Source of the DNA: Sambucus nigra
Taxonomy: Eukaryota; Streptophyta; Magnoliopsida; Dipsacales; Adoxaceae
Length of the DNA stretch: 64,000 nt
Direction of reading: 5' to 3'
NCBI GenBank assembly: GCA_949130495.1
Contig: OX422217.1
Location: 571,240,606 to 571,304,605, forward strand
Program-made: the position numbers and the translations under genes
Shown: positions 47,526 to 56,684 of the stretch, one piece after another
Position numbering within the stretch: the first letter of the stretch is position 1
Layout of the letters: every line of letters starts with the position of its first letter
The notes under the pieces: model-generated
Database searches by the model: none
What the model saw: the letters and a program-made list of their open reading frames with translations, nothing else
Told to the model about the DNA's origin: nothing

Positions 47526-48686
47526 TCATGGGGGAGGTGGGTGGGAGGAGCTCGGTGCATTCGGGTCATAGGGGTCATAAAATAAGGGGGGAGGAGGACC
47601 ACCAAAGTTGAGCTGGTGAAGGTGGACTTGGAGTTGATACATCATCCGGGTGTCCCTCCGGTAAGCCGCTTGATCTTGATTGTATTGGTTGATGAACCCG
47701 TCGAGACGGGACTCAACCGCTGAAAGGCGCCTATCGAAGTTTGCCCCCGGGGGCTCGAAATCGGAATCCTCCTCCTCATCCTCAAATTCCTCCTCGTCTA
47801 CATCCATCATCGGGTCATCGGGAGCTTCCTCGGCCACGTCCTCCTCGTGAATAGGACGGTCGGGGTGAGCCACGCGCATTTGACGCTCACTTCGAGTTGT
47901 GGACGTGCTGCCTACGGGGCGAGGAAGTCGAATTTGGTTTCCGGGTTCATCCACTCCCGCATCCATCAAGAGCTCCGTAATGAAACGGGCGTATGGGAGT
48001 GCCACCTTGCCATTTTCGTCATAGGCGGCGTGGAGGATATCCGCGTAGAAGACTTGGGCAAGGTTGATGGTGCTCTCGGGGTCCAAAAAATAGTAGAGGA
48101 AATTGGCGTGACGGGACCGGACCACCGAGTCATTGGTGGTTTGGTGGATGGCACCACAAACAATGATGTGAGTGAAGCGGACCGTGGCGGCCAAACCACC
48201 AATGGGGAAGGATTCGCGTGTCCATTCCGCACCGGGTGCCATGCGGGCAACGCATTCGTCTTTTGAGTGTGGGGCACCATTGTTGGGGTATTGGAAGGGC
48301 ACGGGGAGGATCACCCCTTTGGCACGCATTTTGCGTGCAATAAGAGCTGCCGAGAAGGGAATAGTGATACCGTCGAGATAAGCCTCGTGAAGTGTGGAAG
48401 ACTTGCGAACCAAGGTCGCATAGAATTGATGAATGGCGGTATCAAAAACGTTATTGCACGTCGGGGCGAGGAAAGAGCACCACCCACGGCGGTCAAAAAG
48501 GGCGGTGACTTCGCCCGGAAGGGTGTCCCAATCCACGAAACGCTCGATGTGAATGGCGCGCGTGGAGGAGAAGTAGATCTCGGACCAATGGCGTTCTTGG
48601 ACGCATCGGAATACCCCCCTACCCGGGTCATCAAGTATGGTGGTCTCATCATATTTCTTTGGGCGGGGAGCGGGGCGGCGCGGCAT
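47526..48686 (-). CDS. Athila env-like protein (plant transposon protein domain)
   Basis: 386 residues from ATG 48686. That start begins the MPRRPAPRPKKYDE sequence and directly follows a CT-rich leader. The frame is open 134 codons further upstream, but that part is low-complexity leader and the palindromes. The N-terminal 280 residues resemble the putative plant transposon protein domain (Transposase_32) found in the env-position gene of Athila elements. Recognisable segments are VDWDTLPGEVTALFDRRGW and HQFYATLVRKSSTLHEAY. An acidic stretch follows (about 283-312), then a short coiled coil (about 318-355) and a Pro-rich tail. I see no signal peptide or membrane segment, so a viral-envelope role is unsupported. 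Function is unknown; nucleic-acid binding is only a guess. Confidence 0.85.
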   Translation of the reverse strand: MPRRPAPRPKKYDETTILDDPGRGVFRCVQERHWSEIYFSSTRAIHIERFVDWDTLPGEVTALFDRRGWCSFLAPTCNNVFDTAIHQFYATLVRKSSTLHEAYLDGITIPFSAALIARKMRAKGVILPVPFQYPNNGAPHSKDECVARMAPGAEWTRESFPIGGLAATVRFTHIIVCGAIHQTTNDSVVRSRHANFLYYFLDPESTINLAQVFYADILHAAYDENGKVALPYARFITELLMDAGVDEPGNQIRLPRPVGSTSTTRSERQMRVAHPDRPIHEEDVAEEAPDDPMMDVDEEEFEDEEEDSDFEPPGANFDRRLSAVESRLDGFINQYNQDQAAYRRDTRMMYQLQVHLHQLNFGGPPPPLFYDPYDPNAPSSSHPPPP

Positions 48687-48793
48687 TTTGATGGAAAAGA
48701 AGGAGAGAGAGGGAGAAATTATGGGAGAAAATATGGGAGAGAAGAGAGTGAGGGAGAATGTTTTGGTGTGGAAAATGGAGGAGGGGTGGGGTG

Positions 48794-48801
48794 TATTTAT
48801 A
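48794..48801 (-). promoter_or_regulatory. TATA box of a probable internal promoter
   Basis: Minus CTATAAATACACC, 108-115 bp upstream of the env-like ATG. A pyrimidine-rich leader (TCTCTCTCC, TTCTCTCCC) runs to the ATG, the usual look of a plant core promoter. Together with the palindrome tetrad about 200 bp further upstream, it suggests that the env-like gene is transcribed separately. Confidence 0.6.
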
Positions 48802-48996
48802 GGTGTGAAGGGGTGTGTTTTTGGTGGGAAATATGAATGGTTGGGAAGGAGAGGGTGGAGGGAATGAATTAGGATGAATTTGGGAAGGAGGGAAGGATTT
48901 GGAGGGAAGAAAAACGAAGGGGGAAGAAGGGGGAAAGAATGGAGGGAAAGGGAATGAATTTGGAGAAGAAGGGTAGAAGAATCTGACAGGTACATG

Positions 48997-49068
48997 CGAA
49001 CCGGTTCGGGGGTACAGCGAACCGGTTCGCCCCTCCGAACCGGTTCGGAGGTACAGCGAACCGGTTCG
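48997..49068. repeat. palindrome tetrad upstream of env-like gene
   Basis: Four perfect CGAACCGGTTCG at 48997, 49018, 49036 and 49057, spacing 21/18/21. Spacers are GGGGTACAG, CCCCTC and GAGGTACAG (9, 6 and 9 bp). The same motif and the 18-bp step occur in both LTRs. Confidence 0.97.
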
Positions 49069-49359
49069 GAGGTACCAGACTGGTCCAATCGCTAAAATTC
49101 ACTATTCTCTCTATTTCTAAGTGCTCTCTCATCCCCTAACTTGTGCATAATGCCTCTAAAAACCTTCTAGACCCTCGGGCTCTCAAAAACTTCCTCGAAT
49201 ACGACCTCGAAAAGCGTACTAGCACCCTCAAAAAACGTGCTAACCTATCTCTCATGCAACGCAGGCTCCGGACTCCTAACTAACCTATTTACACACGACT
49301 ATTTTACACACAAAATCACCCCATACGCGTCGGGGGTGCGACGACCTCACTTGCTTAGC

Positions 49360-52300
49360 TCAATTGACCCCGTAAACAGGGTCCGACAACCAAATCGTGT
49401 CGACCTTATCCACAACCGCCTCTAGGTATGGCTTTAGGCGTTGTCCATTTACCTTGAACGTGTTTTCCCCCTTTAAATCGTTTAGTTCAACAGCTCCATG
49501 GGGAAAAACGTTCTTTACGACGAACGGGCCAGACCATCGTGACCGCAGCTTGCCTGGAAAGAGATGGAGCCGAGAGTTGTATAGAAGAACTTTTTGCCCG
49601 GGATGAAACTCTTTTCTTCGAATGATGCTATCATGAGCAAGTTTCATCCTCTCCTTTGAAATTTTAGCATTCTCATACGCATCATTGCGTAGTTCTTCTA
49701 ACTCAATCAATTGTAGCTTACGGGCTTCACCGGCTTTGTCCAAGGCATAGTTCAATTGCTTAATTTCCCAATACGCTTTGTGTTCGAGTTCAACAGGGAG
49801 ATGACAAGGTTTGCCATACACAAAACGGAAAGGGGACATTCCAAGTTGATTTTTAAACGCGGTACGATAAGCCCAAAGTGCATCGGTCAATCTAAGGGAC
49901 CAATCTTTCCGAGTAGGATTGACGGTCTTTTCAAGAATGTTCTTGATCTCCCGATTCGCTAGCTCGGCCTGCCCATTCGTTTGTGGGTGATATGTCGTTC
50001 CAACCTTGTGGACGACCCCATACTTTCTCATGAGCTTCTCAAATGGCCTATTGCAAAAGTGCGTGCCATTATCGCTAATTATCGCTTTCGGTGCTCCGAA
50101 GAGAGAAAGTATGTGTTCCTGTAGAAAATTTATCACCACTTTGTTGTCATTAGTCCTAGTAGCTATAGCTTCTACCCATTTAGAAACGTAGTCTACCACG
50201 ACTAGGATGTATAGGAAACCAAAGGATGGGGGGAAGGGACCCATGAAGTCAATACCCCAACAATCGAATATCTCAATGATGAGTATGGGGGTAAGGGGCA
50301 TCATGTCGCGTCGAGAAATGGCTCCCATTCGTTGGCACCTATTACATGACTTGCAAGCATCATTTGCATCCCGGAAGATTGTGGGCCAATAGAGGCCGCA
50401 TTGCAGAATTTTAGCGGCCGTCTTTTTCGCCGAGAAGTGGCCTCCACATGCTTCCGAATGACAAAACAGGATGACCTTTGGAATCTCGTCATCCAGTACA
50501 CATCGTCGGATGATTTGGTCGGCGCAATATTTAAAAAGGAAGGGATCATCGTAAAAGAACATGCGCGACCAATTAAGAAACCTCTTCTTATCTTGCAGTG
50601 TCCAATCGGGAGGGACGGCTCCCGTGACTAGATAGTTTACTATGTCCGCAAACCAGGGATAGGAAGAGGTGGCAAATAGTTGCTCATCCGAAAAGTGCTC
50701 GTCTATGGGTATGGGATCACTAGGTACGTCGGACGAGAGCCGAGATAAGTGGTCGGCTACGACGTTTTCTACTCCTTTCTTGTCTTTGATGGAGAGATTA
50801 AACTCTTGTAGGAGTAGGATCCACTTTATGAGGCGCGGCTTGGCGTCTTTCTTCGTAAGTAGATATTTTAAAGCTGCGTGGTCGGTGAAGACAGTGATAG
50901 GAGAACCAATAAGATATGATCTGAACTTATCAAGGGCAAAGACTACCGCTAGCAACTCCTTCTCCGTGGTAGAGTAGTTGAGTTGAGGTCCGGCAAGGGT
51001 CCGGCTAGCGTAGTAGATGACATGAGCTTGCTTATCTTTACGTTGGCCCAAAACGGCCCCAATCGTGTAATCGCTTGCATCACACATAAGTTCGAACGGT
51101 AGGGACCAATCCGGAACTTGCATGATGGGAACGGACACGAGCATGTTCTTTAATTTATCAAAGGAGTTTTGGCATGCCTCGGTCCACTCAAACGGGTTAT
51201 CCTTCATGAGAAGGTTGCTTAAGGGTCTAGCGATAGCGCTAAATTCCTTAATGAACCTTCGATAAAACCCGGCGTGACCCAAGAATGAGCACACGTCTTT
51301 AAGCGATCTCGGTGGGGGAAGGTCAGCTATGACATCTATCTTAGCCCTATCAACTTCTATGCCCTTGGATGATACTATGTGACCAAGAACTATTCCCTCA
51401 GTGACCATGAAATGGCACTTCTCCCAATTCAGCACTAAGTTCTTGTCCACACACCGGGTAAGTACTTTTTCCAATTTTTCTAAACAATGATCGAAAGAGG
51501 TGCCAAAAACGCTGTAATCGTCCATGAACACCTCGAGTCCTCTCTCGACCATGTCGCTAAATAAGCTCAACATGCACCTTTGAAAGGTCGCGGGTGCATT
51601 ACACAAGCCAAATGGCATACGTTTGTAGGAAAACGTACCAAAAGGGCAAGTGAACGTCGTCTTCTCTTGGTCAAGTACATCTACCTCAATTTGGTTATAT
51701 CCGGAATAACCATCAAGGAAGCAATAATAAGGGTGGCCCACAACTCTCTCAAGCATTTGATCGATGAATGGCAAGGGGAAATGGTCTTTTCTTGTTCCCG
51801 CATTGAGTTTCCGGTAATCAATGCAAACACGCCAACCGGTGGTGGTGCGTTGGGGAACAAGCTCTCCCTTGGTATTCTCAATCACAGTTATACCCGACTT
51901 CTTCGGGACAACTTGAATAGGGCTCACCCATTTGCTATCCGAGATTGGGTAGATAATCCCGGCATCCAATAGTTTGATGATCTCGGTTCTCACAACTTCT
52001 TTCATATTGGGATTCAGTCTTCTTTGCATTTCTCTAGAGGGCTTGACATCCTCTTTGAGATGAATCTTGTGGGTGCAAATCAAAGGACTGATCCCTTTCA
52101 AATCAGCTATACACCAACCAAAAGCACCCTGGTGCTTCCTCAGAATTCTCATCAATTTGCCCTCCTGCCCTTCGTCTAGGCTAGAGGAGATAACAACAGG
52201 AAATGTCTCATCCTCTCCTAGGTATGCATATTTGATATGGGAGGGGAGTTTCTTTAGTTCGAGGGTTGGAAATTTTTCACTGGAAGGAGCCATATGTGTA

Positions 52301-54972
52301 TCCCTCGGAGGTAGTTCCTCGAATCTAGAAACCCAATCAATCTCTCTCACTTCCTCGTCCGACGCACTCTCATCGAGTAATTCTCTCAACCTTCCAACAT
52401 CCATCTTGAAGTGGGTAGACGTCCCCTCACACTCAAAGCTCGTCGCTAAACATGACTCTAAGGCGTCGCCACAAAAAGTTTCTTCGAAGTACTCTTCTAC
52501 TACCTCATCTATGAGGCTCACCGCGTGAAGATCATCTTCCTCCCCTGCATTTTGGGATACGTGGAAGATGTTGGTTTCCAAGGTCATGTTCCCAAAAGTG
52601 AGCTGCATTCGCCCATTTCTTGTGTTGATGATTGCATTAGCTGTAGCTAAGAAAGGGCGACCAAGGATGATGGGAACATGGTTGCTTGAGTTAAAGGAGG
52701 GCTCCGTGTCCCAAATGACAAAGTCTACCGGGAAGTAGAAAGTGTCCACTTGGACGATCACGTCCTCGACTATGCCTCGTGGAATCTTCACTGATCGATC
52801 CGCCAATTGGAGAGTGACATTTGTGGGCTTGAGGTCGCCCAAGTCAAGTTGCCTATAAATGGAGTAAGGAAGTATGTTTACACTTGCTCCCAAGTCAAGT
52901 AAGGCTTTCTCAATTTTATTATCTCCAATGATGCATGATATGGTGGGTGCACCGGGATCTTTAAATTTAGGCGGGAGATCATTTAGCAGAATGGAACTCA
53001 CGTTCTGGGCTAGAAAGACGTTCTTTTTAACTTTCATCCTCCTTTTCACCGTCAACAAATCTTTGATAACTTTTCCGTAGGCTGGAATTTGTTTGATGGC
53101 ATCAAGGAAGGGTAGATTCAGCTTCACTTGCTTTAGAACTTCTAGCACTTCATCACGTGGAGTCCCTTTTTGAGTAGGAATCAATCTTCGAGGAAATGGT
53201 GCTGCGGAGGGTGGTTTCACTACCACCTCAGGCTCACTAGTGCCTTCCTTATCACTCTCGTCCAAGGGGACATCTTCGGCCTCTTTCGTGCCGGGAGAAA
53301 TCTCCTTGTCTTTTGTTGTGTCGTGTGGAGGAGGTGATAAATCAACGACTCTTCCACTACGAAGAGTGGTCACTGCTTGACATTGCTCCTGATGTTCAGT
53401 GGATGTGGAGCTAACACTAGTTTGACCTTGGGGAGGTCGTTGGCCTTGGGCAGGGAATTTGCCCTTCTCTTGAACACTCAGCGAGGATTGTATCTTAGAC
53501 AGGTTTGCATTTAGGTCGCCAATGAGACGATCATACTTGGCATTGGTTGCGTCCTGGCTTACGATGAATTGATTCACAGTATCCTCGAGAGTTCTCCGCT
53601 GTGGCGGGATATAATTTCCATGATGTGGTGGTGCTTGCACATGTCCTTGCATGTGTGGAGCTTGTTGAAATTGTTGTGGAGGAGGAGGGGCAACATGCGA
53701 AGGAGGGTTCATTGCGGCATGTTGTTGCCCGTAGCTAAATCCGGGATGATTTTTCCATGAAGGGTTGTATGAATTCCCGTGCGGGGCACCGAAATTTCCC
53801 TTAAAGCCTCCTACACCACTAACTTGCTCTTGTAATATTACTTTGCAGGCGGGTATCGTCGGGCATTCCTCAGTTGAATGTCCCGCCTCACAAATTGCAC
53901 ACACCTTTTCGACGGGATTCTTGATAGATCCTACTACCTCACATAAATCTCGAAATCCTTTCTCAAGGGAGTCCAACCGACAGTCCGACATAGAGGTCTT
54001 ATCTATTTGGTGTAGGCCGGACGTCGATGGAGTGGTGGTCGCTTGACGATTTCGATTCTGAGCATTGGGATCAGAAATATCCCAAGATTGGGTAGTCTCG
54101 GCGACATACCTCAGATGAAGCTCAGCATCGTGGCAATCTAGCTCGATAAACGGACCACTACCCATGGTTTCAATGAGTTGCTTGGAGTTAAGGTTCAACC
54201 CATTATAGAGGAAGGAAATGATTTGGGCTATATCAAATCCATGATGGGGGCATGAAGCAGTTAACTCATTGAAACGCTCATAACATCGATGAAATGGCTC
54301 ATTATCCAATTGCCTGAACGATTGAATCTGAGCCTTTATGGAGATTGTTCGATGTGGTGGAAAGAACTTCTTGAGAAATCTGGATTGTAACTCGTTCCAG
54401 GATGGAATCGAGCTCGGAGGTAAAGACCATAGCCAGGTCTTAGCTTTATCTTTTAGTGAGAATGGGAAGAGTTTGAGGCGAATCACCTCCTGTGTGCAAG
54501 TTTGATCGTTGAGGGTATCACACACGTCCTCAAATTCCCGTATATGAAGGTATGCCTTTTCTGAATCCATACCATGATAGTGTGGTAGCATCTGGATCAT
54601 CCCATTTTTGAATCGGAACTGCCCGACATTATACGGGAGTATAATGCATCCCGAAGTGACAGTGCGCTCGGGATATAAGAATTCTCTCAACGGGCGGTAC
54701 GGAGGCTCTTCCTCACCGGTAGTTGCATTACTGTGCTGCGACATCTCTCTCTCACTCGACGATTCGGCGTTCTCACTGGGTGTGCACGACGTGTGTCCTA
54801 CGAAGGAGAAGGGAGTGTTGCTAGAGATTGAGTGTGACGGTGTGGGAGGTGGGATCCAGAATTGTGGGGCTTGTGGAGTGTGGGGACTATCAGGATTATA
54901 CTCAACAAGTGGATTTTCGTGAATGCTAGTTGGAGTATTATGGGGTGTGGGAGTGGCTTCAGAATTTTGCAT
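49360..54972 (-). CDS. Athila gag-pol polyprotein
   Basis: One open frame. I choose ATG 54972 ([11 protein letters not shown]); an ATG at 55062 adds 30 Lys-rich residues from an A-tract. Counting from the upstream ATG: gag core about 160-330 ([13 protein letters not shown]), a Cys-His zinc knuckle 388-400 (C-X2-C-X3-H-X4-C) and a protease centre DLGAS 723-727 (Leu where the classical form has Ser/Thr, usual in this lineage). The RT catalytic FMDD is at 1179-1182 and RNase H acidic residues at about D1328, E1367 and D1394. The integrase zinc region is H1535 to C1576 with DD35E D1605, D1664 and E1700, then a GPF module at 1845. No stop or missing catalytic residue is visible. It makes the capsid and the enzymes that copy and insert the element. 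Confidence 0.96.
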   Translation of the reverse strand: MQNSEATPTPHNTPTSIHENPLVEYNPDSPHTPQAPQFWIPPPTPSHSISSNTPFSFVGHTSCTPSENAESSSEREMSQHSNATTGEEEPPYRPLREFLYPERTVTSGCIILPYNVGQFRFKNGMIQMLPHYHGMDSEKAYLHIREFEDVCDTLNDQTCTQEVIRLKLFPFSLKDKAKTWLWSLPPSSIPSWNELQSRFLKKFFPPHRTISIKAQIQSFRQLDNEPFHRCYERFNELTASCPHHGFDIAQIISFLYNGLNLNSKQLIETMGSGPFIELDCHDAELHLRYVAETTQSWDISDPNAQNRNRQATTTPSTSGLHQIDKTSMSDCRLDSLEKGFRDLCEVVGSIKNPVEKVCAICEAGHSTEECPTIPACKVILQEQVSGVGGFKGNFGAPHGNSYNPSWKNHPGFSYGQQHAAMNPPSHVAPPPPQQFQQAPHMQGHVQAPPHHGNYIPPQRRTLEDTVNQFIVSQDATNAKYDRLIGDLNANLSKIQSSLSVQEKGKFPAQGQRPPQGQTSVSSTSTEHQEQCQAVTTLRSGRVVDLSPPPHDTTKDKEISPGTKEAEDVPLDESDKEGTSEPEVVVKPPSAAPFPRRLIPTQKGTPRDEVLEVLKQVKLNLPFLDAIKQIPAYGKVIKDLLTVKRRMKVKKNVFLAQNVSSILLNDLPPKFKDPGAPTISCIIGDNKIEKALLDLGASVNILPYSIYRQLDLGDLKPTNVTLQLADRSVKIPRGIVEDVIVQVDTFYFPVDFVIWDTEPSFNSSNHVPIILGRPFLATANAIINTRNGRMQLTFGNMTLETNIFHVSQNAGEEDDLHAVSLIDEVVEEYFEETFCGDALESCLATSFECEGTSTHFKMDVGRLRELLDESASDEEVREIDWVSRFEELPPRDTHMAPSSEKFPTLELKKLPSHIKYAYLGEDETFPVVISSSLDEGQEGKLMRILRKHQGAFGWCIADLKGISPLICTHKIHLKEDVKPSREMQRRLNPNMKEVVRTEIIKLLDAGIIYPISDSKWVSPIQVVPKKSGITVIENTKGELVPQRTTTGWRVCIDYRKLNAGTRKDHFPLPFIDQMLERVVGHPYYCFLDGYSGYNQIEVDVLDQEKTTFTCPFGTFSYKRMPFGLCNAPATFQRCMLSLFSDMVERGLEVFMDDYSVFGTSFDHCLEKLEKVLTRCVDKNLVLNWEKCHFMVTEGIVLGHIVSSKGIEVDRAKIDVIADLPPPRSLKDVCSFLGHAGFYRRFIKEFSAIARPLSNLLMKDNPFEWTEACQNSFDKLKNMLVSVPIMQVPDWSLPFELMCDASDYTIGAVLGQRKDKQAHVIYYASRTLAGPQLNYSTTEKELLAVVFALDKFRSYLIGSPITVFTDHAALKYLLTKKDAKPRLIKWILLLQEFNLSIKDKKGVENVVADHLSRLSSDVPSDPIPIDEHFSDEQLFATSSYPWFADIVNYLVTGAVPPDWTLQDKKRFLNWSRMFFYDDPFLFKYCADQIIRRCVLDDEIPKVILFCHSEACGGHFSAKKTAAKILQCGLYWPTIFRDANDACKSCNRCQRMGAISRRDMMPLTPILIIEIFDCWGIDFMGPFPPSFGFLYILVVVDYVSKWVEAIATRTNDNKVVINFLQEHILSLFGAPKAIISDNGTHFCNRPFEKLMRKYGVVHKVGTTYHPQTNGQAELANREIKNILEKTVNPTRKDWSLRLTDALWAYRTAFKNQLGMSPFRFVYGKPCHLPVELEHKAYWEIKQLNYALDKAGEARKLQLIELEELRNDAYENAKISKERMKLAHDSIIRRKEFHPGQKVLLYNSRLHLFPGKLRSRWSGPFVVKNVFPHGAVELNDLKGENTFKVNGQRLKPYLEAVVDKVDTIWLSDPVYGVN

Positions 54973-55102
54973 TAAGTTCAGGAGAGATGATGATGAATTT
55001 TTTTTATTTTTTTTTTTTTTTATTTTTTTTTTTATTTTTTGGATTTTTGAATTTTTGGTCAACGCTTTGGATTAACTCGATCTAATCCTAAGTCTACCTA
55101 AA
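54973..55102 (-). other. Athila leader
   Basis: Between the PBS and the gag ATG. Contains long A-runs on the minus strand (54999-55038). The open frame passes through them, so the extra N-terminal Lys-rich residues are probably untranslated. Confidence 0.6.
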
Positions 55103-55120
55103 TCCCCGGCAACGGCGCCA
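55103..55120 (-). promoter_or_regulatory. Athila primer-binding site, tRNA-Asp
   Basis: Minus TGGCGCCGTTGCCGGGGA, an exact complement of the plant tRNA-Asp(GTC) 3' end including CCA, 6 bp inside the 5' LTR. Confidence 0.93.
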
Positions 55121-55126
55121 AAAACT

Positions 55127-56666
55127 TGACACGACTCAGAATGTGTCTCTAAAGTGTGTACTCTATAGGCTCAAGTGCAAGCCTGTCGTTCAAGTAATAA
55201 TCCGACAAGTCGGGTATCGATCCTCAAGGAAAAAGGACAACGGAGTTGTGACGACGGGATAAGACGGAGGAATCCTAACGATGACTCTAAAAAGAAAGGA
55301 AAAGATTTGATTTTGGTTTTTGGGATTGATTACACTAAATGCAATTATGAAACTATGATAAAATATGCAACTAACTAAATTATCTAAATGAAGAATGAAG
55401 AATTAAATTGAAATTGCTAAACTTAAATGATGAGAAAATAGGATGGGAATACAATCCCCCAACCCTAGTGTAATGCAGTGACAACGTTGATCATAAATTT
55501 ATCCGATTAATTCAAACCCGGAATTTAGTACTCCCAAGCATTATGTATACGAGGTTCAAGCCCGCGTCATACCTAATCTGAGGATGAGTAAATCGGTATC
55601 GCGGTAATTACACTCAAATTGTACTCTAAATCATCACGAGTACCCATAGGCAAACGAGATATAAAGATCTACAATTCTTATGAAATTACGCGATACGATC
55701 AAAATTAATCATTAAATTCAGCGGATCGACGTTATACACATGCACTAACACATCAGGTTGGGTTCATGCATCCCAACCTTGAAAAACCTAGCCGGACATG
55801 TTACTTTGACTAATGCATGAAATAATAACGTTGCATGTGTATGACTTCATGATAAAACTAGATCTAAACATGTAAATACGTATTATGAATGCAAAAACAA
55901 GTTGAATCTAATGGGAAAACAAAGCATACAAGAGCAATAATAAGAAACAAGAATCTTGAATTAAAACTTGCAAAAACAAACCCGAAACAATGAATTCTTG
56001 AAGTAATTTGTGCCCTTGATGTTCCTAGATATTTCTCTCTTTTTTTTCTATCCAAAACTCTCTGAAAATAGCCCTAAAAGCTGCTCCTAGGTTAATGCCT
56101 ACGTTACCCACAAGTTTGGAGTCCTTTTAAACCTAATAGGAGACTTGGAGATTAATCAGAATAAAATACAAAATTCGCGTGTCAGGTACAGCGAACCGGT
56201 TCGCCCCTCCGAACCGGTTCGGGGTGGGGTTCGCATGTACCAGCCTGGACTTGCTCTCTACACTTAGATTTTTTTTGGATTTTCTCTTCTTTTCTTGGAT
56301 TTTTCTTCAACTTCAACTGAGCATAACTTTTCAACCGTAGCTCGGATTTGGGTGCCGTTTCTTCCAGTGTTCTCGTTGTTCCAAGCTCTTCAACTTCCCA
56401 GTTGACCTCTTCTTCCGGATCGGGCTGCAAAATTACCGACATGCCCTTGAACTTGCCTTCTTAGCTTTTCTTGCACAGTCTTGTTTCCTCCTTTGCACTG
56501 CTTGCATAATTAACCTGTAAAACCAATAGGAGAAGCACGAAACACGCAATACTCGCCAAGAAGGTTAGAAGCATAAAAGTGAATCAAATCCATATATGTT
56601 ACATCATTCGGGTTCACAAAAGTACTGAAATTAGGGGGATAAATATACAATATTTATGCCCAATCA
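55127..56666 (-). repeat. Athila 5' LTR
   Basis: 1540 bp, plus strand TGACACGACTCAG...CCCAATCA. About 13 substitutions and no indels relative to the 3' LTR. Two palindromes at 56192 and 56210. The conserved block CAAGTCGGGTATCGATCC is shared with the other Athila-type LTRs in the window. Confidence 0.97.
56192..56221. repeat. palindrome pair in Athila 5' LTR
   Basis: CGAACCGGTTCG at 56192 and 56210, about 465 nt from the LTR 5' end in the element's orientation. Confidence 0.95.
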
Positions 56667-56684
56667 GCGGGGTGTCACAGTATG

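Larger units (their letters stand above)
44215..56666 (-). mobile_element. complete Athila-group Gypsy retrotransposon
   Basis: 12,452 bp with a perfect TSD gcggg (44210-44214, 56667-56671). From its 5' end on the minus strand: LTR (56666-55127), tRNA-Asp PBS, a continuous gag-pol frame, a palindrome tetrad and TATA box, an env-like gene, a PPT-like motif, 1.5 kb of non-coding sequence, the terminal PPT, LTR (45754-44215). LTRs are equal in length and differ at about 13 of 1540 sites by my count, so the insertion is recent. No disabling change is obvious in the coding parts. It sits 8 bp from the 3' end of LTR-A. Confidence 0.97.
40938..56679 (+). mobile_element. solo LTR of a long-LTR Gypsy family (LTR-A), split by Athila
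   Basis: Starts TGTAATACCCC and ends GGGGTGTCACA, ends common in plant Gypsy LTRs. Perfect TSD gtatg (40933-40937, 56680-56684). Without the Athila insertion the LTR is 3285 bp. It has a TATA-like TTATAAG at 41369 and a GA-rich leader (41385-41455), then GAGGCAAGTGTTTACTTGC. The palindrome cluster comes about 1 kb in, with (AT)n tracts at 42744-42766 and 43743-43768. No coding. The same layout recurs in LTR-B at 60840. The lineage (for example Tekay/Del) cannot be fixed from the LTR alone. Confidence 0.9.

Noticed and set aside
48267..48836. 189-codon plus-strand open frame
   Set aside because: Mirror frame of the env-like gene on the other strand, with Gly/Glu-rich composition from its codon pattern.
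48687..49088. N-terminal extension of the env-like frame (134 codons)
   Set aside because: Low-complexity Pro/Ser/Phe sequence that includes the palindromes, TATA box and CT-rich leader. More likely untranslated.
55103..55120. tRNA-Asp gene fragment
   Set aside because: Only the 18 bases complementary to the tRNA 3' end are present, in the right place for a primer-binding site.
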